From: Diabrotica undecimpunctata
Taxonomy: Eukaryota > Arthropoda > Insecta > Coleoptera > Chrysomelidae
Assembly: GCF_040954645.1 (NCBI RefSeq)
Contig: NC_092808.1
Location: forward strand, 86,187,389-86,251,388
DNA: 64,000 nucleotides
Direction of reading: 5' to 3'
Part shown: positions 35,203-45,965 of the stretch, piece by piece
How positions within the stretch are numbered: the stretch's first letter is position 1
Layout of the letters: each line of letters opens with the position of its first letter
Translations under genes and position numbers: made by a program
The notes under the pieces: generated by a model
The model's input: only the letters and a program-made list of their open reading frames with translations
Told to the model about the DNA's origin: nothing
Databases searched by the model: none

Positions 35203-35552
35203 ATCTCTAAAAATGTCTCTAAAAATGGAAATTTCACTACGACCGGTCAATGAAAGTAGAAATTTTATTAATCTCACGAGGATCGTAAAAACTGGCACAA
35301 ATCGCGCAACGTTTATTTATTGGACAGATTTATTAAATTTAATTTCATTTGCGGCAAAATATAAAAAATTAATACGAAAGCTACACTCTTTACCTTCAAA
35401 CGCATTTTGATTTTTGTCGATAGAACACTCTGATCAAAAGATATCGAGTGTTTACCGTCGAGTTGACCCTTTGTGTTGGTGGGCTAAGCGTTAAGACACA
35501 TTTTAAACAATTTTTATGCTATAGCTTGGTGTTCCTTGCGCTTAGACACATA

Positions 35553-36493
35553 GCCCAGTCTAGTTAAAAAAAAGGTGGAAAAATGTTTCGCAGATATCTG
35601 AAGCTTTTAAGACATATATATGGGGGATACTAGATGATGAATAGATGAAAAGATACTCCTAGTTTTACCTTGCGTTTTTTTAAGCAATAATTTATGGTCA
35701 CAATTTGATTTTTTGTCTATAAATTTTTTCCCTTATATTTTAAATAAACAATATTTATGTCATTTTTTTATGTCAAGAATATCTTTATTTTACTGTTTTT
35801 TTAATTAAAATTGATAAATAATTTACAGAGATATTTGCAAAAAAGCAGTTTTTTGCACTAATTTATAAATTTTATTAATTTTTTTATTAACAAAATAAAA
35901 TGGTATTAATACATTTAAACATCAAGGAATTAACATCTTTTAAAAGTCTTAAAGAATCCTATGAAATTTGTTAAATGTGTCTAGCATCATTCATAGGGCA
36001 AGTTCAATGGTTTAAATAATTAGTCCCAGGGATAAACAAATTGAATAACTTTTAAACTATTTGACCGATGGGGGGGAAATTTCGCACAAATTTAAAGGAC
36101 GGTAATTCCTCAATGTTAAAATGTATTAAAAATATTTTATTTTGTTAATTAAAAAATTTATAAAATTTATAAATTAGTGCAAAAAAACTGCTTTTTTGCA
36201 AATATCTCCGTAAATTATTTATCAATTTTGATCGAAAAAACGGGAACATAAAGATATTCTTGATATAAAAAAATGGTATAAATATTGTTTATTTAAATTA
36301 TAAGGGAAAAAACTTATAGATAAAAAATCAAATTCTGACCATAAATTATTGTTTAAAAAAAACGTAAGGTAAAAATAGGAGTATCTTTTTATCTATTCGT
36401 CATCTAGTAACCCCCACCTATGTCTTACAAGCTTCAGATATCTGCGAAACATTTTGCCGTGAAATCGATGATTTTTGTATAACCAGACTGGGC
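35553..36493. mobile_element. Foldback element 2 (short relative of 8,144-11,784)
   Basis: Ends GCCCAGTCTAG and, inverted, GCCCAGTCTGG, each flanked by TA (35,551-35,552 and 36,494-36,495). Arms of about 390 bp pair around a one-sided extension of about 155 bp that matches deeper arm sequence of element 1. The poly-A/GGTGG tip is on the left and the ATCATCGATTTC tip on the right, the reverse of element 1. It contains no core or LINE piece. Confidence 0.82.
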
Positions 36494-36655
36494 TAACAGT
36501 CAATACGTTGATTGTCAGGATCCTCTCCAATGACTCACACATCAAATTTTGTTTCGTTGGCCGTTGGTAATATTTTTATAATGGTATATTTACAGTGGCT
36601 TAGAACGTGGTTGATGGTGCTGTAATATTTATGAGTTTTTAAGATTTTTAATCAA

Positions 36656-38660
36656 ATGGCCGGTAAGTTTTTCTAAAAATATATTGTATAGGTAACCTAT
36701 ATTTGTTTGTATTTGTGTGGTAATGTTCATTGATGAATTTAGTATATTTTACACCTTGTAATTATGGTGGTGGCAGTGCTGGGGCACAAGGCAAATGCCT
36801 TTTGTTCCAGGTAAAAATAAACATTCCTATGCCGATTTGAAACGCATGTCTCAATAGGAAATATTTAGTCTTATTGAAGATATTCCATCTGATGTAGATT
36901 CTAATATTGATGACAGCTCCGATAACGATGACAAAACAGATTTACCAACAAATATGAATCAAAGTATTTTTGATATAGAGTCTTTGCCGATTATCGTTGA
37001 AGATGGCATTTCAATGAAAAACCAATTTAAAGACGTCTTAGAGACAAATCAAATTGAAGTAGATGAAAGTGGCGATGATGATGTATGTAGAAAGAAATAT
37101 TTTCTTTCAAATGCAATTTGAAATAGAGACTCCAAAAATTGCATTCCCTATAAAAAAATTAATAAACCAGTCGGCCTTAATATACCAGACAATATTAATT
37201 CTCCTACGGATCTATTTCTTTAACTCTTTACAAAGGGACCTTATTGATAATATTATCTTTAACCAATCTATATGCGGTCCAAAATAGCGACGGTGACGAG
37301 AATAGATTTACACAAACCAATGCAGAACAAATGCGGGTATTCTTAATAATGAATTTATTTATGCGAATAAAGGGACTTGCTAGACTGAGTCTAGAAAGTC
37401 TAGGAGTCTAGGAGTCTAAAAAAGACTTCTACTGATCTTTCAGAGCGGATCTTCGAAATGTGTATATTAGTTTTTTTATGCCAAGAGATCGGTTTGTGTG
37501 GTTGCTCAAAAACTTGAATTTAAACGACAATTCTCTTCAACCTAACAGAGATGAGGCCAACTATGACAAACTATATAAAGTTAGGCATTTACTGAATTAT
37601 CTATAAGAATCGTTTTTGCTTGTTATAATCCCCACGAAAATCAAGCAATAGACAAGTCAATGGTAAAATTTAAAGGACGTAGTTCGTTACGTCAATATTT
37701 ACCAATAAAGCCTGTAAAAATAGGCTACGAGGTCTGGATCACGGTCGACGAATCCGGATTTGTATGCCAGTTCGATGTTTATACAGGAAAAGTTTCTGAC
37801 ACGACAGAAAAAAAATTAGGAGCTAGAGTCGTAAAAGATCTTACTCGTAAATTGGTAGAAAAGGGCCATAAAGTTTATTTCGACAATTTCTTCAATTCTG
37901 TGAAAATAATGAAAAACTTATGCGAAGACATAATTTATGCGTGTGGAACAGCAAGAAAGGGAAGACAGAACACACTAACGGATATAATAGCGGACAATCA
38001 ATTAGCGTAAGGGGTGTCGGATTAATGAGTTAGCAAAGATGATACAGTTTTTATGAAATGTAAAGGCCGAAAGGATGTTTTGTTTATAAGTAATTATCAT
38101 ACTCCCGAACATATTGGAACAGTGTCTAGGAAGAGAAAAGATGGTACTGTGGACATTATTTGTCCAATACTGGTCAAGGACTATAATGCTTACATGAGTT
38201 TTGTTGACAAAATGGATAGGCTAACGTCAATTTATGAAGTTGACAGGAAATCGAAGAAATTGTGGCACCGTATCTCATGGTATTTTTTGGACGTGTCGCT
38301 AGTAAACACCTAGTTTACTAGTTACCTAGTCAACGCTAGTTATTATTTTCAAAAGTAGATCCGATGGACAATCGCTTACGTTAAAGATGTTTAAGTTAGC
38401 AGTCATAAACGGACTTATTGGCACCCAACCTGACGTACTAAGAAGAGGGCTCAAAAGAGCTAATGACACTGAAGTAAACCACTTCAAGCAAATGGTACCC
38501 TTAGAAGTCCGATTTGATAAATGTACACATATGCCAATTCACATGAAACCAATGAGATGTGCCCTTTGCAGCAACCGAAAAGAACCACAAAAGTCTTCCT
38601 GGAGCTGTTCAATATGTAATGTAGGACTGTGCCTTAACGACAAAAAAATTGTTTCTCTTT
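36656..38660 (+). pseudogene. piggyBac-type transposase, near full length, decayed
   Basis: Plus strand. A plausible 7-bp first exon ATGGCCG (36,656-36,662) with donor GTAAGT joins in phase to 36,811 (after TTTGTTCCAG), giving a start like MAGKNKHSYADLKRM and an acidic N-terminus. Then MPRDRFVWLLKNLNLND, a break, IDKSMVKFKGRSSLRQYLP (first catalytic Asp, about 37,655), KVYFDNFFNSVK (second, about 37,880) and MSFVDKMDRL (third, about 38,210). A Cys-rich domain CALCSNRK...CSICNVGLC (38,560-38,635) ends at TAA 38,660. Stops and shifts near 36,870, 37,120-37,230, 37,600, 38,010 and 38,312 disable it. The right terminus is at 38,877; the left terminus is uncertain, possibly displaced by foldback element 2. 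Confidence 0.82.
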
Positions 38661-38865
38661 AAACCATTCAAAAGAAAGTTCTACTTTTGAAAAAAATTTA
38701 TTAACCGACGCCTAGTGTCCTAATACTTATGACCTTTGTTATAGTCTATATATAGCCTATAGCCTTTTTTAGTTGATAAAAAAATACAATATATTGTTAT
38801 TAAAAATAATGATTTTATATAAAAAAAAACCAAAAAACTTGTTAATAGTTAAAAAAAATAATTCC

Positions 38866-38881
38866 GGCGTCAAAGGGTTAA
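38866..38881 (-). repeat. piggyBac-type right terminus and TTAA
   Basis: GGCGTCAAAGGG followed by TTAA (38,878-38,881). Read inward it is TTAA-CCCTTTGACGCC, the usual CCC start after a TTAA target for this superfamily. Confidence 0.65.
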
Positions 38882-39539
38882 TACAAATTTTATTTAGTAT
38901 TGATTTTGCGCGCGCAACTGATATTCAAATACGCGGGTCGTAGCGTTGGTTCTAGCGAGAAAACAATTCATTCTACACAAAAAGTGCTAATAAACATTTT
39001 GATTCAAAATTATCTCAGCTGCATTTTTTATTTGAAATTTTTTTTCTATGGCATACAGATTATTTTGTAGATCGATTTTTTTTTGCGTATTTACCACCCT
39101 ACAAGAGGGCTTTTAGTAGGAAGCCTGGGGGTAAAAGTAGTAAACCATGTTGCATCTTTTTTTGGAGTTTTAAAACTGATATTCTTGACAAAATTCAGCT
39201 TGTTGGTATAATTTTAGAGGTCAAATCTCTGACGACTGGACTAATTATTTGTTTGTCAATTACAATTAGCTCTATTCTGGATAACATTGGTTTTTCTAGT
39301 ATTTTAGACATAATAGGTAGGATAGGTAGGATAGGTAGGTAGATAGGTCTGTACTTCAACTTTATTTTCTAAAAAATTTTCCGGGTTTTGAAATCCGGGC
39401 TTGAAAAGATAAATCTCATATAGTTTGGTTCCTGAATCTTTCCAGTAGTCTTGGTATATGTTTATACAGTGGTCGTTAATTAGGTTTTTAAGATCAGAGT
39501 ATGGGTAATTTCTTGATTTGTGTTGTGTTTTTGATTTGA
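38882..39539. other. Unassigned region with GGATA-type microsatellite
   Basis: Includes a short (TAGGATAGG)n-like tract at about 39,313-39,345. On the minus strand there is a scrap SKILEKPMLSRIELIVIDKQ (39,240-39,315) that looks like the start of a Jockey-like RT. Otherwise nothing firm. Confidence 0.35.
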
Positions 39540-39996
39540 TTTGTGTTTACTAGGTTGTGTACTTTCCCATTTCCAGCTATTCTTACATGCGACGCTACCC
39601 AGATAAATGCTACTTCTTTTCGATTTGATTGAAGTATATTTATCATTTTTTATAGCCCGAAATAGGTAATAGGGTAATAGGGTGTATTTGTTTTACACCT
39701 AATAAAGCATTTAATGAGTCAGTGATGATGACACATTTATTCTCACTACGCCTTTTAAAGAAAATTAAGGCTTCCAAAATGGCCGTGGTCTCGCCTGTAA
39801 TAATGCAGCAGTTTGTAGGTATGGATATAGTGTGAGTAGTGTATTTACAGTAGTATGCAGCAGCGTGTCCGTTATGAGCTTTAGAGGCATCACTGAAAAT
39901 TTGTAGATAATTAGGATAATGAGATATCATTTCGGAGTACAAGTGTTTAATGGAAATCGGATTTGTAGTTGATTTGGGGTATAATGAATTAGTCAT
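39540..39996 (-). pseudogene. I-like LINE RNase H domain
   Basis: Minus strand: YLQIFSDASKAHNGHAAAYY (Asp), CCIITGETTAILEALIFF (Glu), CVIITDSLNALLGVKQ (Asp) and, after a frame break, FIWVASHVRIAGNGKVHNL (His). This is the D-E-D-H signature of type I RNase H, which degrades the RNA strand of the RNA:cDNA hybrid. It directly follows an ORF1 remnant, so the endonuclease and RT between them have been deleted. Confidence 0.72.
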
Positions 39997-40009
39997 CCCT
40001 TGATTATCC

Positions 40010-41366
40010 TTCTAGAACTAGTGATGATTCGTTAGTTTCGTCAGCTAAAGAAGGGTTAGGGTTTATTTTTTTCTTTAGTCGGGTTATTTCTTAACCTAGA
40101 ATTTTGTGTGAACAATAAACAAAATTAAGGATCTGAATTAGTTCCTCTGGTTCATTGGAGTAATCTTTAGAAGTTAATTCAGGGTTATGAGAGTTTAAAA
40201 CATTCTCCAGAAAATCACATATTTCATTAAAATTTAGTATAAATGGAGGTGATCTATTTTCGATTTTGTCTTTGATGTATTCTGGGAGTGATTGACATCT
40301 TCGCGGGGGGTTTTGGAAGAAGTTTTGGGTTTCTTTTTGGTTTATATTGTTTAGGGGTATTAAAAACGCATGAGTCGGTTTTTGGGTTGTTTTCGTTAGT
40401 TTCAGGAGATGATATGTTATGTTTTTTTAGCTGTTTAGGATTGACTGCATTATTTAAGGTTATTGGTGTTTGTGGTGTCGTAGTATTTGCAGTGTTATTT
40501 ACAGCTGGTGCTGTTGTTTTGGAAGAAGAGGAGGAAGTGTTTGGATTATCTTTAGACATATTTTGATGAGGTCGGTTTCCGTAGATTGATATATTTTATC
40601 ATTAGGTTCATTAGGTTTAGATAATGACGATGTGGTTTGAGTTGAATATGAGAGGGGAATTGAAGGGGTATCAATAGGTTCATGAGGTTTAGATAATGAT
40701 GATGTGGTTTGGGTTAGTTGAATTAGTTTGGTTTGAAATGTGAGCGCATTCTGATTATTGATGACCAATGGTTTTACATTTGGAGCAACCAAATCCGTCT
40801 ATAAAGGGAAATACACGGTAGGAAGTACTATTATGAGTTATCGTAAAAGAGTCAGGAATGAACATATTTTCCAGGGGTTTAATGAATTATTGCCTTCTAA
40901 AGCTCAGAACATGACTGTACTCACTTTCAGACATACCTACTCGAAGAAAAGTCATTTTGGATACAGTGTGAATACCAAGTTTTTGTAATTCTTGTTCAAT
41001 TATTTCGTTCGGGATTGTAGGACATGCATTAGATATTAGAAGTCTCTGGGCTGGAGAAATTAATCTTCTTTCTTCGACTTGACATCCATTTATTTTGATA
41101 TATTTATAAGAATGAAGAAGAGCGTCAACAGTGTTTTTTGAATAGAGGTATATGGATATCTTATTGTTAGCAATTCTGGAGGCAAAAAGTACATAAATTG
41201 GACTTACTAGTGATCCAGCAGCTACAACGTAATCATGGATTTTTGTATCTTCAATGCTGAAAATGACTATTGCTTGTTGTTTTGTTGGATGTTTAAAATA
41301 ATTTACGACACCTGAGTAACTGTGTTTAGTGGAGTTGTGTGTAGTATTATTGTTGTATGAAGTCAT
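40010..41366 (-). pseudogene. I-like LINE ORF1 (gag-like), third copy
   Basis: Minus strand from MTSYNNNTTHNSTKHSYSG (ATG 41,366-41,364). Core VEERRLISPAQRLLISNACP and IPNEIIEQELQKLGIH match ORF1 at 1-677. A stop follows SFRRQ at about 40,887, then FTITHNSTSYRVFPF and a knuckle CSKCKTIGHQSEC one residue shorter than the usual CX2CX4HX4C. The C-terminal part includes a 72-bp in-frame duplication (TTSSLSKPHEP / TTSSLSKPNEP, about 40,590-40,720), FNEICDFLENVLNS (about 40,220) and an end at about 40,010. Shifts near 40,880, 40,500 and 40,260. Confidence 0.72.
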
Positions 41367-41639
41367 TTTATTAATTTTCTTAAAGTTGAGCCGATGCTGT
41401 GGCCAGTCAAAAAACTGGTCAAGACCCAACTGGAATTTTTGTTATCTCTTTACGTAGGTATTATTTAAAGGTTATTTTGTTGTTGTTACAAAAATAATAC
41501 GAATAGAAGTGCTACTCATTTGAGATAATATTGTCTGCACTAACTAATGCACTTAAACTTGTAGTAGAGGTATAAAATATTAAATTATGATTTGTTTTTA
41601 CCATTTAAAATAACTATATTTGGGGACAACTGATAACGT

Positions 41640-42590
41640 GGTAGATTTGATCGCTATCAGGGCCGAACCCCTCCCAGGTATTTTATTTCCATTACTTGTT
41701 CAATACTGATGCCATCAATTTCTATTTTACATCTGGTTGGTTCTTTGTTAACTACTATTATTTTAGTTTTCTGAGATGAGGTTGTCATATTAAATTCTAT
41801 TGCTCTTGTAATAAATCTGTGGACCAGTCTTTGCAGACGATCTTCATCTTGAGCTATCACTATTGAGTCGTCTGCTTAACAAAGTATTTTGATTTCTTTG
41901 TTTCCCATTCTGTATCCTGTTCCTTTGTTAACGGTTTTGATGATTTCATCCACGATCAAATTAAAGAGCATGGGGATGAATGCCCCTGTCTTATTCCGTT
42001 GCTTATTTCTATAGGTTCTGTGCATTATCGATCTATTCTGACTTCCATTTTGTTGTTTGTGTAGATGTTATAAAGAGTTTTTATAATATTTAGGGGAACT
42101 TCTCTATTATACAGAAGATGGATTACATCTTTGAGTCTTACCCTGTCAAACGCTGTCTTTATGTCAATCAGACACAGAAATGCTGGTCTATTATACTCTA
42201 GTGATTTCTCAGTAATTTGCATCATAACGAATATTACATCTGTACACGATCTTCCACTAGGAAAACCCTGTTATTCATCTGCTTAACTTATCCTCTGGTT
42301 TATTAGCACTTGTAAAATTTTAGTTGTAAGTTTTAGCGTAGTATTTAACAAGTTTATCCCTCTGCAGTTTTCTGGCTGTTTTTATCTCTTTTTTTGAATA
42401 GCAGAATTAGTTCGCATGTTCTAAATTCTTCCGGTATTTTATTGTGTTTTATAATTTTATTAATTAATGTTGTTAATTGTTCTGTCATTGCTGGTCCACA
42501 ATATTTTAGTATGTCGTTTGGTACACATTCTTATCTCAGACATCTTTCGCCTACAGAAAGGCCTACAGAAAGGCCTACAGAAATTTAGAT
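41640..42590 (-). pseudogene. RTE-like LINE reverse transcriptase fragment
   Basis: Minus strand: NDILKYCGPAMTEQLTTLI, NKIPEEFRTCELILLFKK, a broken YRGINLL region, YNRPAFLCLIDIKTAFDRV (catalytic Asp, about 42,155), EISNGIRQG, a stop in place of Tyr before ADDSIVIAQDED (about 41,870), then LVHRFITRAIEFNMTTSSQKT and IEQVMEIKYLGG where it ends. Both the C-terminal domain and the endonuclease are missing. The upstream edge coincides with three copies of a 12-mer (CCTACAGAAAGG, 42,551-42,583). Confidence 0.75.
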
Positions 42591-43280
42591 TATTCACTCT
42601 AAACAGCAATCAGACAAATCTTCTTCTTCAAGTGCCATCTCCGCGGCGCAGGTCGGCAATCATCACAGCTATTCGGACTTTTGAGACGGCTGCTCTGAAA
42701 AGTTCATTTGATGTACATCCGTACCACTCTCTCAGGTTGCGCAGCCATGACATTCTACGCCTCCCTATGCTTCTCTTTTCTTGGATCTTTCCCTGCATAA
42801 TCAGCTGGAGCAAGGTGTATTTCTCTCCACGTGTAATGTGTCCGAGATACTCTAACTTTCTTGTTTTTATTGAATTTAAAATTTTCATTTCTTTGTTCAT
42901 CCTTCCCAGAACCTCTTTGTTTGTGACGTGTTCTGTCCACGATTTGATCAGACAAATAGAACGTTCTTAATTCTCCAACTGTCCAATCCGCACTGAAGAT
43001 GGTGCATTCGCAAAAAGCAATAAAGATAAAGGCGATATTGTGGCTGATCATCTTAAAACCGTCGTTTAGATTTCTCCTGCTGATAAACGTATTAATAAAG
43101 ATAATGAAATCCCAATCTATCTGGAATCTTGATATCAACTTAAAACTACTCTAAAAAATATCTAATAAACAAAGTTAATAATATTATTGACACTAAATTA
43201 ATCCCAAAGAGTCCTGAGGTATGACCTAATTACCATAACAATTTTGTTTTAAATGCTACACTCAGCCCATACCTTTAAGG
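42590..43280 (+). pseudogene. Jockey-like LINE linker fragment, interrupted
   Basis: Plus strand, after removing the LINE insertion at 42,620-42,946: NCPIRTEDGAFAKSNKDKGD, IVADHLKTVV, a stop, DNEIPIYLES, and NIIDTKLIPKSPEV. This is the segment between endonuclease and RT of a Jockey-like ORF2 (compare 25,060-25,310). Several stops. Confidence 0.5.
42620..42946 (-). mobile_element. 5'-truncated LINE 3' end with 11-bp duplication
   Basis: A 327-bp insertion between ATCAGACAAAT at 42,609-42,619 and at 42,947-42,957. The minus strand is open for about 90 codons: MNKEMKILNSIKTRKLEYLGH, ITRGEKYTLLQLIMQGKIQ, SWLRNLREWYGCTSNELFRA and MIADLRRGDGT, stop, then a GAAGAAG tail. The sequence is almost identical to the shorter copy at 5,869-6,047, so both are recent relatives of an active source. 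Confidence 0.9.
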
Positions 43281-43303
43281 AACGCACTATTTTCCGGGAC
43301 ACC

Positions 43304-43304
<1 letters not shown>

Positions 43305-43375
<71 letters not shown>
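43305..43375. repeat. (TA)n microsatellite
   Basis: About 70 bp, immediately after CCGGGACACCCTG, a sequence often seen at insect transposon ends. I could not pair it with a second end. Confidence 0.9.
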
Positions 43376-43378
<3 letters not shown>

Positions 43379-43379
43379 C

Positions 43380-43429
43380 CTTACACTTCATTGCAACTCA
43401 TTTCTGTCCATCGGGCCTTCTTCATCTAA

Positions 43430-43466
<37 letters not shown>

Positions 43467-44500
43467 CTTTAACTTCTAGTAGCTCTATCCTTTGTCCCAA
43501 ATAGTTTTCATCTCTAGTCTGACATGACCAAGCCATTGCAATTTTTTTTCTTAATTCTTTTTTGAGACTGTAGTCACTCCGGCTTTTACCCTTATCAAGT
43601 CGTTCCTAATTCTGTTCCTTCTGGTCTTACCCAACATCCACTGTAACATTTTTAGTTCAGATACCTCCATCTTGTTTTCCTGGATCTTCTTTAAAGGCCA
43701 CCCTTTACCATTGTATATCAACGCAGGATTCATTACACTCTTGTTTATCTTCGCTTTCAGTCCTTGCCCGATTTTTCGATCACAAAGTACCCCTTTAATT
43801 CGCTTCCAGTTAAACCAATTAGCCTGTATACTATGGGCAATTTCTCGATCTAGTGTACCATTTTCCGTTATGTAGATGCCGAGGTATTCAAATTCTCCTA
43901 GCTTTTCTCCAAGCAATTCTATGTCCACAACCATTCTTCTTCCTCCCAACCACATATACTCCGTTTCTGACCTGCTTACCTTAAGTCGTGCCTCTTCAAT
44001 AGCCCTTATCCAACACTTCAACTTCTCCTCCAACATTTTTTTGTTCTCTACTAACACGATATCATTAGCAAAGAGCATTTACCAAGGAGACGCCTCAATT
44101 ACTTTCTCTGTCAGTACATCCATAATAAGATTAATCAGTTATTTCATCAGGTCCTACTACCTTACCGTCCTTCGTCCTATTTAACGCCTCGACAACTTCA
44201 TCTCTCGCTATTCTTGGTATTAAACTCTCAATTGGAATACTACATCCCATGTCCCTCCACTGGTGTTCTTCTTTAGCAACTTACCTAAGTACTTATACCA
44301 TCTTTGCTTTATTTCCACATTTCACACACACTCTTCCATCTGCAGTCTTAATATATCGGACGTGGTTCAAATCCTTTGATGACTTGTCCCTTGAATTAGC
44401 CGTGCTGTATAACCTTATCATCCCCTCGGGTGTTTCCAACTCTTCATACAGCTGTGTAGACGGCCGTAGACGGTTGGTACTCCGCGGTTGAAAAGACAAG
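43380..44500 (-). pseudogene. RTE-like LINE ORF2, internally deleted
   Basis: Minus strand: ELETPEGMIRLYSTANSRDK and LNHVRYIKTADGRV (pre-RT linker, 44,300-44,440), then DEVVEALNRTKDGKVVGPDE (about 44,150-44,200). It then jumps directly to IMDVLTEKVIEASPW, a stop, and MLFANDIVLVENKK (44,090-44,040). The palm catalytic motif that should read FADD is FAND, and the segment with the first catalytic Asp is deleted. Thumb and C-terminus follow (EFEYLGIYITENG, FNWKRIKGVLCDRKIGQGLK, LKMLQWMLGKTRRNRIRNDL), ending in a (GA)n-expanded GRR...RP region at 43,461-43,431. Confidence 0.78.
43431..43461. repeat. (CT)n microsatellite within LINE C-terminus
   Basis: About 31 bp of CT; on the LINE's coding strand it is (GA)n encoding Arg-Glu repeats after VKGRR, where relatives have a GRRGRGRP-type motif. 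Frames resume downstream as GLDEEGPMDRNE. Confidence 0.85.
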
Positions 44501-45330
44501 GTCCAGGGCAGATGATCACAAGGGGGAAGCCCATGCTTCCCATGTTGTGCCGCACAGCTTCTGGATGATGTTGTTTCTAGATTTAAGTTATTCTGCTATT
44601 TTTAAAAGATGTTCCTTGAAAGATAGGGTTGTGTTGAGAGGCACCCCAAGGTACTTTGATGTTTTATTGTAGGCGAGTGTGGTGTTTTCGAATTAAATGT
44701 TAAGTGTTCTTTCTGCAAGCTTGTTATTTAGGTGGAAACTGGAAACCTCTATTTTGGTAGCGTTTGGTTGGAGCCTCCATTTACGGAAATACTATCCCAT
44801 TGTGTGTAAGTCCACCGTAAGAATTTCTTCTGTTTTCTTAAATGACTTACACCTTATTGCCAGGACCCAGTCATCGGCGTAACCAAACTTCCTTGATCTT
44901 ATTTCTGGTATATCAGCGATGTACAGGCTACAGAGGAGAGAAGCTAGGACAGATCCCTGAGGCAGTTCATTATTCAGTTTTCTTGAGGTTCCTATAACTA
45001 CTTAAATCGTTCGGTTGGCTAGCATGCTGTTGATTATTCAAACGGTGGATTTACAGGAAAATGTATGAAGGAGCTTGTATATCATGCCTTCTCTTCAGAC
45101 TCTATCGTAAGCCGCTGGTAGATTTATAAATGCGGCTGCAGTTTTAAGTTTTCTTTGTAACCCTGCCTTAATAAATGTGGTAAGTGAACAAACTTGATCT
45201 GCGCAGCTTCTTGTCTGTCGGAAACCTGCCTGGTTAACCGGTATTAATTCAAGTAGCTTTGGACTAATTCTGTTGTAGATAGGTCGTTCTAGTAGCTTGA
45301 TAATGTTTTTTTTTTCGTGGGAGCCATCTG
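44500..45330 (-). pseudogene. Jockey-like LINE RT palm fragment
   Basis: Minus strand: LLERPIYNRISPKLLELIPV, NQAGFRQTRSCADQVCSL, FINLPAAYDRV (catalytic Asp position, about 45,120), LPQGSVLASLLCSLYIADIP and KFGYADDWVLAIR (catalytic YADD, about 44,880), then KWRLQPNATKIEVSSFHLNN and SKYLGVPLNTTLSFKEHL. At least six stops. Distinct in clade from its neighbours on both sides, so three LINE families abut here. Confidence 0.75.
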
Positions 45331-45408
45331 TTATAAATCAGTCGTACGTTAGCCAGTTAACACACTACACATTTTTATATTTACATAAAAATTTGAGCCT
45401 TCAAATCT

Positions 45409-45570
45409 TCTTCTTCAAGTGCCGTCTCCATCAATGGAGGTTAGCGGTTATGGTGGCAAACGTTTGTCTATCTTCAGCTGTTCTTAAGAGTTCCTCAAAT
45501 CCAAGTCCTGTCCAGTTTCTGATATTACGTAACCAGGACAATTTTTTTCTTCCAATTTCAATTCCAATTC
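45409..45570 (-). mobile_element. 5'-truncated LINE 3' end
   Basis: The minus strand encodes RKKLSWLRNIRNWTGLGFEE and LLRTAEDRQTFATITANLH followed by stop and an AAGAAGAAGA tail. A cousin of the 5,869/42,620 family with diverged sequence. No clear target duplication. Confidence 0.65.
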
Positions 45571-45957
45571 CCAAATTAGTAGTATTCTAAATGTCTTATG
45601 TTCATCAGTTAACGCAGCTTATAAAATATATATTGTCAATATGAACGTTATATCTGATAGGTATCGCAATAACTTCATTTTTGATGCAAGTGCTCTGCGC
45701 CGTAAATACATGGTAATCTGGTGATAAATACAGGGTAGTAAGGATCTTGTCCTAAATTAAATGGCTAAATAATGCATACGTTTAATATGCAATTTACGAG
45801 TTTTATAAAAATTTTCTGTTGATTCTTGTGTGTCAACGTAAAATCTAAGAATACAGTTTTACGTTATAAGACATAATGAACAGACACCATTTCCCTATTT
45901 TCATATATTCTTCAAATCTTACAAGATAATTAACGAAACGTACTCTCTAACCCTAGT
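45571..45957. other. AT-rich stretch, nothing recognised
   Basis: No coding similarity or repeat. Confidence 0.4.
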
Positions 45958-45965
45958 TTACAATT

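Noticed and set aside
35463..35490. TTGACCCTTTG as a possible left end of the piggyBac element
   Set aside because: Only CCCTTTG matches the right end at 38,866-38,877 and the TTAA is imperfect; too weak to claim.
40288..40566. Plus-strand hydrophobic-looking frame of 92 codons
   Set aside because: Antisense shadow of the Ser/Pro/Thr-rich LINE ORF1 tail.
43285..43304. CCGGGACACCCTG as a transposon end
   Set aside because: It resembles ends common in insect repeats, but no inverted partner was found nearby.
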